DNA of 64,000 nt from the NCBI GenBank assembly GCA_002472275.1, contig DKRQ01000028.1, forward strand, positions 1 through 64,000, read 5' to 3'. The translations under genes were made by a program, and so were the position numbers. Within the stretch, counting starts at the first letter, position 1. Every line of letters starts with the position of its first letter. Below the pieces are notes generated by a model, which was not told the origin of the DNA, did no database searches, and worked only from the letters and a program-made list of their open reading frames with translations. The stretch comes from Caryophanales bacterium UBA7278 (lineage in GTDB: Bacteria > Bacillota_I > Bacilli_A > RFN20 > CAG-826). Shown piece after piece: positions 41,260-49,686 of this stretch.

Positions 41260-43224
41260 ATGGGCAAGAAAATCAGCAGCAACCTGACCGTATCCGCCAC
41301 CAGGAGCCTCGTCATTGACATGATCAACAAGGCCAATTCCGGGCATCCGGGCATGGGGCTAGACGCCGCGCCCATCATGGTTGCCCTTTTCCGCGACCAC
41401 CTCGTCGCCGACCCCAAGGATCCGACCTGGTGGAACCGCGATAGGCTCGTCTTCTCCTCGGGCCACGCCTCCTCTTTGCTATACGCGACCCTTCATCTAA
41501 CGGGCTACCCGCTATCGATGGACGACCTTAAGTCCTTCCGTCAACTCGGCTCGAAGACCCCCGGCCATCCCGAATACGGCGTCACCGCCGGCATCGACGC
41601 GACCTCCGGTCCTTTAGGACAGGGCATCGCCCAGGCCGTCGGCATGGCCCTGGCCGAACAGACGATCGCCGCCTCCTATCCCGAAGGCGACAAGATCATG
41701 TCCCATTACACCTATTGCCTTTGCGGCGACGGGTGCCTTGAGGAGGGCATCAGCCAGGAGGCGATTTCCCTCGCCGGGCTCCATGGCCTCAATAAGCTGA
41801 TCCTTTTCTACGACTGCAACGGGGCGACCCTCGACGGTCCGACCAGCGATTCGCTTTGCGAAAACGTCAAACTTCGTTTCCTCGCGAGCAATTGGCACGT
41901 CTATGAGGTCAAAGACGGCAACGACGTCGACGCGATCTCCGCCGCCGTGGCCAAAGCCAAGAAGAACAGGGCCCTTCCTAGCGTCATCATCGTCAACTCC
42001 ATCATCGGCTACGGCTCGTCCAAGCAGGGGTCCCACAAGACCCACGGATCTCCTTTAGGAAAGGAAGACGGCGACCACGCCAAGGCGGTCTATGGATACG
42101 ATTACCCCGAGTTCACCGTCCCCGAGTCGGTCTACGAGGAATACCAAAGGACCTTTGCCGAGCGCGGCAAGAAGGCCCACGAGGAGCATTCCGCCAGGGT
42201 CAACGACTACAAGACCTTCCACAAAGAGGAATTCGCCGCTTTCGAGGCGGCCCTTAAGGGAGAATTCAAAATCCCCGAAATCGTGCCCGCCCCCGAAAAG
42301 CCCGAAGCGACCCGCGTGAGCTCCGGCAGAATCCTATCGGCTTTTGCCGATGCGATTCCCGCGATGTTCGGCGGTTCGGCCGACGTCGCCTCCTCGACGA
42401 ACACCACCGGCAAGAACATGGTGATGCACACGGTCGATCACCGCGAGGGCCACGACATGCATTATGGCGTCCGCGAGTTCGCGATGGCCGCCCTCAATAA
42501 CGGCATCGCCCTACATGGCGGCCTCCGTCCCTATTGCTCTTGCTTCCTCGTCTTCGCCGACTACATGAAGCCCGCGATCCGCATGGCGGCCCTCCAGAAG
42601 CTGCCCGCCATCTACCTTTTCACCCACGATTCCCTCGCGGTGGGGGAGGACGGCCCGACCCATGAGCCGATCGAACAGCTCGCGATGCTCCGCAGCATCC
42701 CCGGGCTGGAGGTGTTCCGCCCCGCCGACTACAAGGAAACCTACGCGGCCTACGTCCATGCCCTCAAGGCCAAGGACCATCCGACCGCGATCATCCTCTC
42801 TAGGCAAGCCCTTCCTACCTTGGAGAGCAGCGACCCCGAGAAGGCCCTTAAGGGCGGCTACGTCGTCAGGGAGCCCAAGAAAGAGGCGGTCAGCATCATC
42901 GCGACCGGCTCCGAGGTTTCGTTGGCCCTGGAAGCCGCCGAGTTGCTTCAGCAAAGGAAGATCGAGGCCAGGGTCATCTCCGCCCCGAACCCGATGCTTT
43001 TAAGGAAACAGGACGAAGCCTACAAGGCCTCTATCCTCGGCGAGAGGGAGAAGACCGTCTCCTTGGAAATGGCCTCCACCTATGGCTGGGGCGATTTGGC
43101 CGCCTGCTGCATCGGCGTCGACGGGTTCGGCGATTCGGGCAAGGCGGGGGAGGTCCTCGCCAAGCACGGCTTCACCAAAGAGGCCGTCGCATCCAAGATT
43201 GCGTCTTTCCTAGGGAAAAAGTAA
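41260..43224 (+). CDS. tkt: Transketolase
   Basis: This 654-residue enzyme moves two-carbon units between sugar phosphates in the pentose phosphate pathway, using thiamine diphosphate. Visible motifs are GHPGMGLDAAPI (about 28-39), the thiamine-binding GDGCLEEGISQEA to LFYDCNG (about 155-187), the catalytic-domain segment HDSLAVGEDGPTHEPIEQL (about 456-474), and the C-terminal domain with TGSEVSLALEA. The length is typical. ATG 41260 has a good AAAGGAG. The -10 box of the next gene overlaps its stop codon. Confidence 0.97.
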   Translation: MGKKISSNLTVSATRSLVIDMINKANSGHPGMGLDAAPIMVALFRDHLVADPKDPTWWNRDRLVFSSGHASSLLYATLHLTGYPLSMDDLKSFRQLGSKTPGHPEYGVTAGIDATSGPLGQGIAQAVGMALAEQTIAASYPEGDKIMSHYTYCLCGDGCLEEGISQEAISLAGLHGLNKLILFYDCNGATLDGPTSDSLCENVKLRFLASNWHVYEVKDGNDVDAISAAVAKAKKNRALPSVIIVNSIIGYGSSKQGSHKTHGSPLGKEDGDHAKAVYGYDYPEFTVPESVYEEYQRTFAERGKKAHEEHSARVNDYKTFHKEEFAAFEAALKGEFKIPEIVPAPEKPEATRVSSGRILSAFADAIPAMFGGSADVASSTNTTGKNMVMHTVDHREGHDMHYGVREFAMAALNNGIALHGGLRPYCSCFLVFADYMKPAIRMAALQKLPAIYLFTHDSLAVGEDGPTHEPIEQLAMLRSIPGLEVFRPADYKETYAAYVHALKAKDHPTAIILSRQALPTLESSDPEKALKGGYVVREPKKEAVSIIATGSEVSLALEAAELLQQRKIEARVISAPNPMLLRKQDEAYKASILGEREKTVSLEMASTYGWGDLAACCIGVDGFGDSGKAGEVLAKHGFTKEAVASKIASFLGKK

Positions 43225-43227
43225 AAT
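43199..43227 (+). promoter_or_regulatory. Promoter giving a leaderless asp23 mRNA
   Basis: TTGCGT (43199-43204), exactly 17 bp, TAAAAT (43222-43227), then only 7 nt (CGAAGCC) to the ATG. The predicted start of transcription falls on or next to the start codon. The TAA inside the -10 box is the tkt stop codon. This is the clearest leaderless-type promoter in the window. Confidence 0.7.
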
Positions 43228-43234
43228 CGAAGCC

Positions 43235-43618
43235 ATGAGGGACTACATCGCCATCAACAACTACTCCGGCATCGGGACGATCGGCATCTCCCGTAGGGCC
43301 ATCGAGGCCGTCGCGCTTTCGTGCGTGGATTCGGTCGATGGGGCCGCGGTCGTCGGCAAGTCCAAGAAGGGCGAGAAGAAGAAAAAGAAGGCCCCGACCG
43401 CCGTCGGCGTCCTCTTCGCCCTCCCTAGCGGGGTCAAGGTCGCCCTCACCAAGGAAGGCAAGGCCGAGATCACGATCGACGTCGCCATCCGCAACGGGGT
43501 CAACGTCGCCAAGATCTGCGAGGAGATCCAACAATCCGTCGCCCAAGGCGTCTCCATCATGTGCGACACCGTTCCCTTCTCCGTAAGGGTCAAGGTCGTC
43601 CGCATCGGCGCCAAATAA
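43235..43618 (+). CDS. Asp23/YqhY family protein
   Basis: This 127-residue protein has the Asp23/Gls24 (DUF322) fold: an N-terminal GIGTIGISRRAIEAVA segment, a central beta hairpin, and the helix GVNVAKICEEIQQSVAQGV followed by VRVKVVRI. In Bacilli, YqhY of this family is encoded next to the fatty-acid and nusB genes and has been linked to control of acetyl-CoA carboxylase. A Lys-rich insertion (about residues 42-53) lies in the middle. The position immediately upstream of nusB is conserved. It has its own promoter and terminator, and no SD before the ATG. Confidence 0.9.
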   Translation: MRDYIAINNYSGIGTIGISRRAIEAVALSCVDSVDGAAVVGKSKKGEKKKKKAPTAVGVLFALPSGVKVALTKEGKAEITIDVAIRNGVNVAKICEEIQQSVAQGVSIMCDTVPFSVRVKVVRIGAK

Positions 43619-43631
43619 GCCAAAATGAGTC

Positions 43632-43657
43632 AAGGCGTCCCGCTTGGGGCGTCTTTT
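43632..43657 (+). terminator. Intrinsic terminator of asp23
   Basis: AAGGCGTCCC, loop GCTT, GGGGCGTCTT with two G-U pairs, then TT and a pyrimidine tract. Confidence 0.8.
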
Positions 43658-43748
43658 CCTTTCCCAAAAGGGCCTAAAGGCCTCTTTCCCTTCCATGTTC
43701 GGCCCTTATTTGCTAATATATCGCCACCTGAAGAAGGAAATGGTTCTT

Positions 43749-44204
43749 ATGGAAGACGAAGAGATTCTTGAAGAGGGGAAATCCCGCAACGCCCTGCAAA
43801 AGGACGCCATGACGGCGATTTACGACGCGCTGACCTACCAAGCGATGGGACAGCCGATCCCGGTCGAGGACATCGTCTCCTCCCTATGCGAACTGCCCTA
43901 TGAGGAATGCGACTACTTCGTGAAGGCCGCCCTCATCGCCGCCATCAAATTCCAAGGGGACATCATCCCACTTTTCAACGCGAAGATGCGGAAGTGGACC
44001 TTCGACCGCCTCAACCGCCTCGAACAGGCCATCCTCCTTCTTGCCTACGTTCACTATTACTACGTCGAGCCCGGCGTCGACAAAGGCGTCGTGATCGACA
44101 TCGCGGTCAAACAATCCAAGTCCTATCTCGAAGAGAAGGACTACAAGTTCGTCAACGCGATCCTCGACAACGTGCTGGAGTCCAATGCGGGAAAGAACGA
44201 ATGA
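43749..44204 (+). CDS. nusB: Transcription antitermination factor NusB
   Basis: This 151-residue all-helical protein binds boxA RNA with NusE and promotes rRNA antitermination. The conserved segments are RNALQKDAMTAIYDALTYQ near the N-terminus, RLNRLEQAILLLAYVHY, and KGVVIDIAVKQSKSYLEEKDYKFVNAILDNVL at the end. I chose ATG 43749 because AAGGAAA lies 8-9 nt before it; the ATG at 43740 is too close to that SD. xseA overlaps the end by 20 nt. Confidence 0.93.
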   Translation: MEDEEILEEGKSRNALQKDAMTAIYDALTYQAMGQPIPVEDIVSSLCELPYEECDYFVKAALIAAIKFQGDIIPLFNAKMRKWTFDRLNRLEQAILLLAYVHYYYVEPGVDKGVVIDIAVKQSKSYLEEKDYKFVNAILDNVLESNAGKNE

Positions 44205-45405
44205 ACCCCTTTCGGTCAGTGGCCTGAGCCTCCTGATCAAAAGCAGGCTGGAAAACGACCCGGGCCTGCGTTCCCTTTCCGTCCGCGGCGAGATCTCCAA
44301 CTTCAAGGTCTACCAATCCGGCCATTGCTATTTCTCCCTCAAAGACGAGGAATCCGTCATCTCATGCGTGATGTGGGCGAGTTATGCCGCCTACCTTTCC
44401 TTTGTTCCAAAGGACGGGGATGAGGTCCTCGTCCATGGGCGCATCAGCGTCTATCCTGCGAGGGGATCCTATCAGCTCGCCATCGACCACATGGAACTCT
44501 TCGGGCAGGGAGCGGAACTGCTTAGGCTCAAGCTATTGGCCGAGAAACTCGCCAAGGAAGGCCTTTTCGACGAATCCAGGAAAAGGCCGCTTCCAAGGTT
44601 CCCCCATCGCGTGGGCGTAATTGCGGGCAAAGGCTCGGCGGGCCTACGCGACATCGTCGTGAACCTATCCGCCCGTTGGCCGATCGCCGAACTCGTGGTG
44701 GAGCCTAGCCTCGTGCAGGGCAAGGAAGCACCCAAGGCCATCATGGCCGCGTTTAGCAAACTCCAAAGCCAGGGGATCGACGTTTTGATCATCGCTAGGG
44801 GCGGCGGTTCCTCCGAGGACCTATCCGCCTTCAATGACGAGAACCTAGTTAGGCTCGTCGCCACGAGCGTCTGCCCCGTCATCTCGGCGGTGGGCCACGA
44901 AGTGGACACCACGCTCATCGACCTCGTCGCCGATAGGCGCGTATCCACGCCTACGGCCGCCGCGATCGCTTCGGTCCCGGACAAATACGAGGTTTATCAG
45001 ACCCTCGACCTATCTAGGGATAGGCTCCAAGGGGCTCTAGAAGGTCTTCTAAGGCGATTACGGGAAAGGCTCGATTCCCTTTCCAAACGCTCGTTCTTCC
45101 TGGCTCCTGAGAGCATCTATAGGCAGAAAAGGGAAGACCTAATCCAGGTGAGCCATAGGCTCGACCTAGCGATAGCAGGGCAACTGCAAAGGAAGAAAGA
45201 CCGCTTGGAAACCTCCAAGAGGACTTTGGAGAGTCTGAACCCGGACCGTGTGTTGTCCCGTGGATTCTCCTTGTCCATCGATTCCAAAGGAAAACCGCTG
45301 ACGAGCGCCGCCTCCGTCAAAGAGGGCGAGAGCATAAAAACCAGGTTCAAAGATGGTATAATCAATTCAATCGTCACATCCAAGGAGACCGACCATGGAA
45401 GATAA
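44185..45405 (+). CDS. xseA: Exodeoxyribonuclease VII large subunit
   Basis: This 406-residue subunit forms, with XseB, a nuclease that degrades single-stranded DNA from either end. It has the N-terminal OB fold (about 8-105; ISNFKVYQSGHCYFSLKD), the catalytic domain (about 115-300) with GVIAGKGSAGLRDI, IIARGGGSSEDLSAFNDE and SAVGHEVDTTLIDLVADRR, and a coiled-coil C-terminus ending in a short beta segment. It overlaps nusB by 20 nt and xseB by 11 nt, so all three are one operon. Confidence 0.96.
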   Translation: MRERTNEPLSVSGLSLLIKSRLENDPGLRSLSVRGEISNFKVYQSGHCYFSLKDEESVISCVMWASYAAYLSFVPKDGDEVLVHGRISVYPARGSYQLAIDHMELFGQGAELLRLKLLAEKLAKEGLFDESRKRPLPRFPHRVGVIAGKGSAGLRDIVVNLSARWPIAELVVEPSLVQGKEAPKAIMAAFSKLQSQGIDVLIIARGGGSSEDLSAFNDENLVRLVATSVCPVISAVGHEVDTTLIDLVADRRVSTPTAAAIASVPDKYEVYQTLDLSRDRLQGALEGLLRRLRERLDSLSKRSFFLAPESIYRQKREDLIQVSHRLDLAIAGQLQRKKDRLETSKRTLESLNPDRVLSRGFSLSIDSKGKPLTSAASVKEGESIKTRFKDGIINSIVTSKETDHGR

Positions 45406-45601
45406 GAAGAAGCCTTTCGAAGAAAGACTAGCCCGCCTCAACGAGATCGTGGCGAAAGTGGAAGGGGAAGTCCTCCCCCTAGACGAGGCCATGGCCCTCT
45501 ATGAAGAGGGGAAAGCCCTGATCAATGGCCTCTCCAAAGAGCTTGAAGAGGCTGAAAATAAGGTTGCCAAAGCCAGGGCGGAAGAAGAGGAATCCCAATA
45601 A
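45395..45601 (+). CDS. xseB: Exodeoxyribonuclease VII small subunit
   Basis: This 68-residue protein has the typical FEERLARLNEIVAKVEG and LPLDEAMALYEEGKALI motifs of XseB and is almost entirely helical. It overlaps the xseA end by 11 nt. The ispA gene that often follows in Bacilli is missing; dxs comes next. Confidence 0.95.
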   Translation: MEDKKKPFEERLARLNEIVAKVEGEVLPLDEAMALYEEGKALINGLSKELEEAENKVAKARAEEEESQ

Positions 45602-45606
45602 TTTGA

Positions 45607-45633
45607 TAGTAGAAAATCAGTAGTTTTCTAGTA
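45607..45633 (+). repeat. 11-bp phased TAGTAG triplet before dxs
   Basis: TAGTAG (45607-45612), CAGTAG (45618-45623) and TAGTA (45629-45633) are spaced exactly 11 bp apart, one DNA turn. The last unit touches the dxs start codon, where an SD would be expected and is missing. It is either an operator array or an RNA-level control element. Confidence 0.7.
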
Positions 45634-45634
45634 T

Positions 45635-47518
45635 ATGAAAAAGCGAGACCCCATCGAAAGAATTGACGTAAAACACATCACTGACCCGAACGTGGTCAAG
45701 AAGATGTCTTACCCCGAGTTGGCGGTGCTTTGCCATGACCTTAGGCGCGAGATTCTCGAATCCGTGTCCAAGACGGGCGGGCACCTTTCCTCCAACCTCG
45801 GCGTCATCGAACTCACGGTGGCCCTTTATAGGAACTTCGACTTCCCAAACGACAAGCTCATCTTTGATGTCGGCCACCAATGCTACGCGCATAAGCTCCT
45901 AAGCGGCCGCTCCCTCGAAAACCTCAATAAGCCGGGCGGCGTCGCGGGCTTCCAGAAGATGGCCGAGTCCGAGTTCGACCCCTGGGAGGCCGGCCATAGC
46001 AGCACGTCCATCTCCGCGGCCGAGGCGTTCGCGATCGCCGCGCATAAAAAAGGCGAAACCCGGGACGTGGTCGCCGTAATCGGCGATTCCAGCGTGGTAA
46101 ACGGCCTTAGCTTTGAGGCCTTGAATGACCTAGGATCCCGCCCCGAGAAGGTCATCATCGTCCTTAACGACAACGACATGTCCATCTCTAGGCCCACGGG
46201 CAGTTTCGGCAGGTTCTTCCGCCGCATCTCGACCGGCAAGGTCTACACCAAGGCAAAGAAAAGCTACCAAAGGGCCCTCTTCCGTTCGCGCCTAGGCCAC
46301 AAAATTTACAATTTCTCGCTCTCGTTCAAAAACGCGATCAAGGCCCGCCTCGTGCCCTTAACGATGTTCGACAACATGGGCTTCAATTATATTGGGCCCG
46401 TCGATGGACATGACCTAAAGGCCCTAGATAAGGCCATCGCCAGGGCCAAACGCTCGACAAAATCGGTCGTCTTGCACGTAAGGACGATCAAAGGCAAGGG
46501 CTATCCTTACGCCGAAAACGACAAAACCGGCTATTGGCATGGCGTGACCCCGTTCGACCTAGAGACCGGTGCTCCGAAGAAGTTCCATCCTGGACAGGTC
46601 TCTTGGTCCCATTTCATGGCGGATCTGACCTATGAGATGATCGCTAGTCACCCAGAGGCTCAGCTCGTCGTCCCGGCGACCCTTAAAGGGTCAGGTCTAG
46701 AGAAGGTCTTCTCTTCCTATCCGGACCGCTGCATCGACGTCGGCATCGCCGAAGAACACGCGGCCACCCTTTGCGGGGCCTTCTCCGTCAACGGCTTCAA
46801 ACCGATCCTGACCATCTATTCGACCTTCCTCCAACGGGCCTATGACGAAATCGCCCATGACTGCGCGAGGATCAAGGCCAACGTGACCCTTTTGATCGAC
46901 CGCGCCGGCCTTGTCGGCTCCAATGGCGACACCCATCAGGGCATCTATGACGTCGCCTATCTCAAATCCATCCCGGGGGTCACGGTGACGATGCCTTCCT
47001 CCAAGGCCATGGCCAAGACGCTTTATGAGCAGTCCTTGACTGGCAAGGGGGTCTTCGCCATCCGCTATCCCCGCGACTTTGTCGAGGAGGGAATGCCCTT
47101 AGAGACCATTTCCGACCTCCAATACCTGCGCTTCCGTTACGAAAGGCGCACGAGCAGCAAGAAAATCGCCGTTTTGGCGGTAGGGCCGATGGAAAAGAAG
47201 CTCCTAGACCTCGTCGAGAAGGCCTATTTGGACGTCGAAATCATCGATCCGGTCTATCTGCAGCCTCTTCAGATGGACAATCTATTGCCTTTGCTTTCGT
47301 ATGAGCACATCTTCGTCTATGACGCCTATTCCACCAAGGAAGGCTTTGCTTCGAGCGTTTTGGCCGCGCTCATGGAGCTAGGTTACAAAGGCAAAGTGAC
47401 CGTCAGGGCCGTCCCGAACCAGTTCGTCAGGGAGGATTCCTACGACAATCAATTGGCCCAGTTTGGCCTATTGCCGACCCAGATCGTCGAGGAACTTAGG
47501 AAATTGCTCGGACTTTGA
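45635..47518 (+). CDS. dxs: 1-deoxy-D-xylulose-5-phosphate synthase
   Basis: This 627-residue thiamine-dependent enzyme makes DXP from pyruvate and glyceraldehyde-3-phosphate, the first step of the MEP isoprenoid route. Visible are GGHLSSNLGVIELTVAL, the GHS of WEAGHSSTSISAAEAFA, the cofactor segment VIGDSSVVNGLSFEALN, DGHDLKAL, GIAEEHAATLCG with the catalytic Glu, and DRAGLVGSNGDTHQG. The length is typical. There is no SD; an 11-bp phased repeat directly precedes the ATG. It follows xseB by 33 bp. Confidence 0.96.
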   Translation: MKKRDPIERIDVKHITDPNVVKKMSYPELAVLCHDLRREILESVSKTGGHLSSNLGVIELTVALYRNFDFPNDKLIFDVGHQCYAHKLLSGRSLENLNKPGGVAGFQKMAESEFDPWEAGHSSTSISAAEAFAIAAHKKGETRDVVAVIGDSSVVNGLSFEALNDLGSRPEKVIIVLNDNDMSISRPTGSFGRFFRRISTGKVYTKAKKSYQRALFRSRLGHKIYNFSLSFKNAIKARLVPLTMFDNMGFNYIGPVDGHDLKALDKAIARAKRSTKSVVLHVRTIKGKGYPYAENDKTGYWHGVTPFDLETGAPKKFHPGQVSWSHFMADLTYEMIASHPEAQLVVPATLKGSGLEKVFSSYPDRCIDVGIAEEHAATLCGAFSVNGFKPILTIYSTFLQRAYDEIAHDCARIKANVTLLIDRAGLVGSNGDTHQGIYDVAYLKSIPGVTVTMPSSKAMAKTLYEQSLTGKGVFAIRYPRDFVEEGMPLETISDLQYLRFRYERRTSSKKIAVLAVGPMEKKLLDLVEKAYLDVEIIDPVYLQPLQMDNLLPLLSYEHIFVYDAYSTKEGFASSVLAALMELGYKGKVTVRAVPNQFVREDSYDNQLAQFGLLPTQIVEELRKLLGL

Positions 47519-47551
47519 TTCGTTTTCCTTTTCCTCGAATTTAACATAACG

Positions 47552-47557
47552 TAAAAT
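47552..47557 (+). promoter_or_regulatory. -10 box 6 nt before dinB
   Basis: TAAAAT ends 6 nt before the dinB ATG, with no SD, which suggests a leaderless transcript. Just upstream is AATTTAACATAAC (47538-47550), a 13-mer that recurs at 53734-53746. Confidence 0.5.
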
Positions 47558-47563
47558 GGTTGC

Positions 47564-48751
47564 ATGGCAAAGGTCATCGTCCACATCGACTTGAACGCGT
47601 TTTTCGCCTCGGCCGAGGTCGCCAGGAACCCGTCGCTTGCCGGAAAGCCGCTCATCATCGGCCACGCGGGCCGTGGCGGCATCGTGTCGACCTGTTCCTA
47701 CGAAGCCCGCAAATACGGCGTCCATAGCGCCCAGCCGACCTTCCAGGCCCTGAAACTTTGCCCCCAGGCCATCATCATCGCCCCCGACATGGACTATTAC
47801 GCGGCGCTTTCCCGTTCTTTCTTTGCGAAGGTCAGGGAAATCACCCCGCTTGTGGAAGAGGCCTCCATCGACGAATGCTATGCCGACTTCACCAAGGCCC
47901 TGTCCAAGGAAAAGGATCCCGTCGCCTTCTTGGCCAATTTGCAACGGGAGTGGAAGGAGTTCACGGGCGTGGGCTGCTCAATCGGGGTGGCCACGAACAA
48001 ATGGCTCGCCAAGATGGCCTCCGACCTCCATAAGCCGATGGGACTCACGATCATCCATAAGGACGATATCCCCAAGGTGATCTACCCGCTTCCGATCGAA
48101 TCCTTCTGGGGAATCGGGAAAAAGACCTCGCCTTTGCTACGAAACCTAGGGATATCCACGATCGGGGACTTCGCGAGAAGAGCCAAGGAGGACGACCCCG
48201 CCCTAATCAAAACCCTAGGCAAGTTCTTCCTCACGGCCAAAGAATGGTCGCTAGGGAGCGGCTCCGACGAGATCGAGACCGCCCCTTGGGACCCTAAAAG
48301 CGTGGGCGTATCCGAGACCCTCATGCGCGATTGCCGAGGATATTCCGAAATCGAATCGACCTTGCGTTCCATTTGCCTCGAGGTCGAACGAAGGGCCAAG
48401 TGGGAACGCAAATACGGCAAGGGAATGACCCTTCAGGTCAAGGACACCTCCTTCAAGACCCATAACAAATCCGCGACCTTCGAGAAATCCACCCAAAGCG
48501 GGGAGTTCCTCTTCAAAAAAGCCTCCGAGCTATACAAAGCGAACTTCGAAGACCTCAACGTGAGACTAATCGGCGTGACATTGGAAAAACTCGTCGACCC
48601 CGGCAAGGAGGACGTGCAGATGTCCTTATGGGACTACGAGGAATACGAGGAGAAGGACAAGACGCGCCTGCTCATCGCCGATCTCAATAGAAAACTAGGC
48701 AAAGGGACCCTGATCCGGGGTTCCGAGGCCAGGAAAGGAAAGAAGAAATGA
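47564..48751 (+). CDS. dinB: DNA polymerase IV (Y family)
   Basis: This 395-residue translesion polymerase has the catalytic residues in VHIDLNAFFASAE (Asp9) and EASIDECYAD, the CSYEARKYGV motif, the helix-hairpin-helix segment (SFWGIGKKTSPLLRNLGI) and the little-finger domain (about 245-370). The C-terminus is basic but lacks a clear clamp-binding peptide. Its end overlaps the recombinase start by 4 nt (ATGA). Confidence 0.95.
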   Translation: MAKVIVHIDLNAFFASAEVARNPSLAGKPLIIGHAGRGGIVSTCSYEARKYGVHSAQPTFQALKLCPQAIIIAPDMDYYAALSRSFFAKVREITPLVEEASIDECYADFTKALSKEKDPVAFLANLQREWKEFTGVGCSIGVATNKWLAKMASDLHKPMGLTIIHKDDIPKVIYPLPIESFWGIGKKTSPLLRNLGISTIGDFARRAKEDDPALIKTLGKFFLTAKEWSLGSGSDEIETAPWDPKSVGVSETLMRDCRGYSEIESTLRSICLEVERRAKWERKYGKGMTLQVKDTSFKTHNKSATFEKSTQSGEFLFKKASELYKANFEDLNVRLIGVTLEKLVDPGKEDVQMSLWDYEEYEEKDKTRLLIADLNRKLGKGTLIRGSEARKGKKK

Positions 48752-49659
48752 GCGACCATAGGCCACCCATAACCCTGCAAAAGGCCATGAGCGAGTATTT
48801 CGTCTACCTCGTCGCCGAGAAGGGCCTAAGGAAGATGACGGTTGAGGATTACCGCGAGGACCTTGGCCTCTTCCTCCAATATTTTCCCGCCAAGCAGACC
48901 ACCGAGGACCTTTCCCCCAAGACCGACCCGGGCGACTTCGCCGTCATGGAGGGCAACGCCCAGAAAAGCCCCGCCTCGATCGCGAGGAGGGTATCCACCC
49001 TTTATAACTTCCTTTTGTTCCTTTCCAAAGAAGGCTACATCGACCCGCCCGAGGCCTCGATGGCAAGGCCGAAGCTAAGCAAGAAGCTGCCCGAGGTGCT
49101 CTCCTTCGAGGAGATCAACGCCCTTTTGGACCAGCCTGACCCCACAAACGAAGCCGGCGCCCGCGACAAGGCGATGCTCGAGACAATGTATGCGACGGGG
49201 CTTCGCGTCTCCGAGCTTTGTGCCCTCCGCCTCCCCGACGTCGACCGCGACCATCGCCTGATCCGCGTCATATCCGGGAAAGGGGGCAAGCCGCGCATCG
49301 TCCCGATCTCGGAGTTCGCCCTTTCCTGGCTCACCCGTTATATCGATATCTTCCGCATCGAGAACAAAGGCCATGGCGAGAAAGAGGTGTTCCTTTCTAG
49401 GCAAGGGAGGGCCGTCACCCGCCAATGCTTTTTCCTATGCGTGAAGAAATACGCGGAGATGGCGGGCATCGACCCCGTGATCGTCTCCCCGCATACCCTT
49501 AGGCATAGCTTTGCGACGCATCTACTCGAAAACGGGGCCTCTTTGAGGGCGGTGCAGGAGATGCTCGGCCATAGCCATCTTTCAACCACCCAGATCTACA
49601 CCCACGTTTCCTCTAGGCGCATCGCCGAAGCATATTCCACCTATTTAGGTGAGGATTAG
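48748..49659 (+). CDS. xerD: Tyrosine recombinase XerC/XerD
   Basis: This 303-residue recombinase resolves chromosome dimers at the dif site. An N-terminal SAM-like DNA-binding domain (about 10-95) precedes the catalytic domain, in which all six key residues are visible: Arg153, Lys178, His249, Arg252, His275 and nucleophile Tyr284. The neighbour deoB/drm follows, as xerD (ripX)-drm does in Bacillus, which favours XerD over XerC. It is translationally coupled to dinB. Confidence 0.93.
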   Translation: MSDHRPPITLQKAMSEYFVYLVAEKGLRKMTVEDYREDLGLFLQYFPAKQTTEDLSPKTDPGDFAVMEGNAQKSPASIARRVSTLYNFLLFLSKEGYIDPPEASMARPKLSKKLPEVLSFEEINALLDQPDPTNEAGARDKAMLETMYATGLRVSELCALRLPDVDRDHRLIRVISGKGGKPRIVPISEFALSWLTRYIDIFRIENKGHGEKEVFLSRQGRAVTRQCFFLCVKKYAEMAGIDPVIVSPHTLRHSFATHLLENGASLRAVQEMLGHSHLSTTQIYTHVSSRRIAEAYSTYLGED

Positions 49660-49660
49660 C

Positions 49661-49666
49661 TATAAT
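49661..49666 (+). promoter_or_regulatory. -10 box of deoB
   Basis: TATAAT directly follows the xerD stop and lies 20 nt before deoB, with TAGGAGA as ribosome binding site. Confidence 0.5.
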
Positions 49667-49686
49667 TGGAAGTTAGGAGAATTGCC

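Noticed and set aside
48748..49659. Integrase of a mobile element
   Set aside because: It sits in the conserved dinB-xerD-deoB neighbourhood with no attachment sites or phage genes, so it is the housekeeping Xer recombinase.
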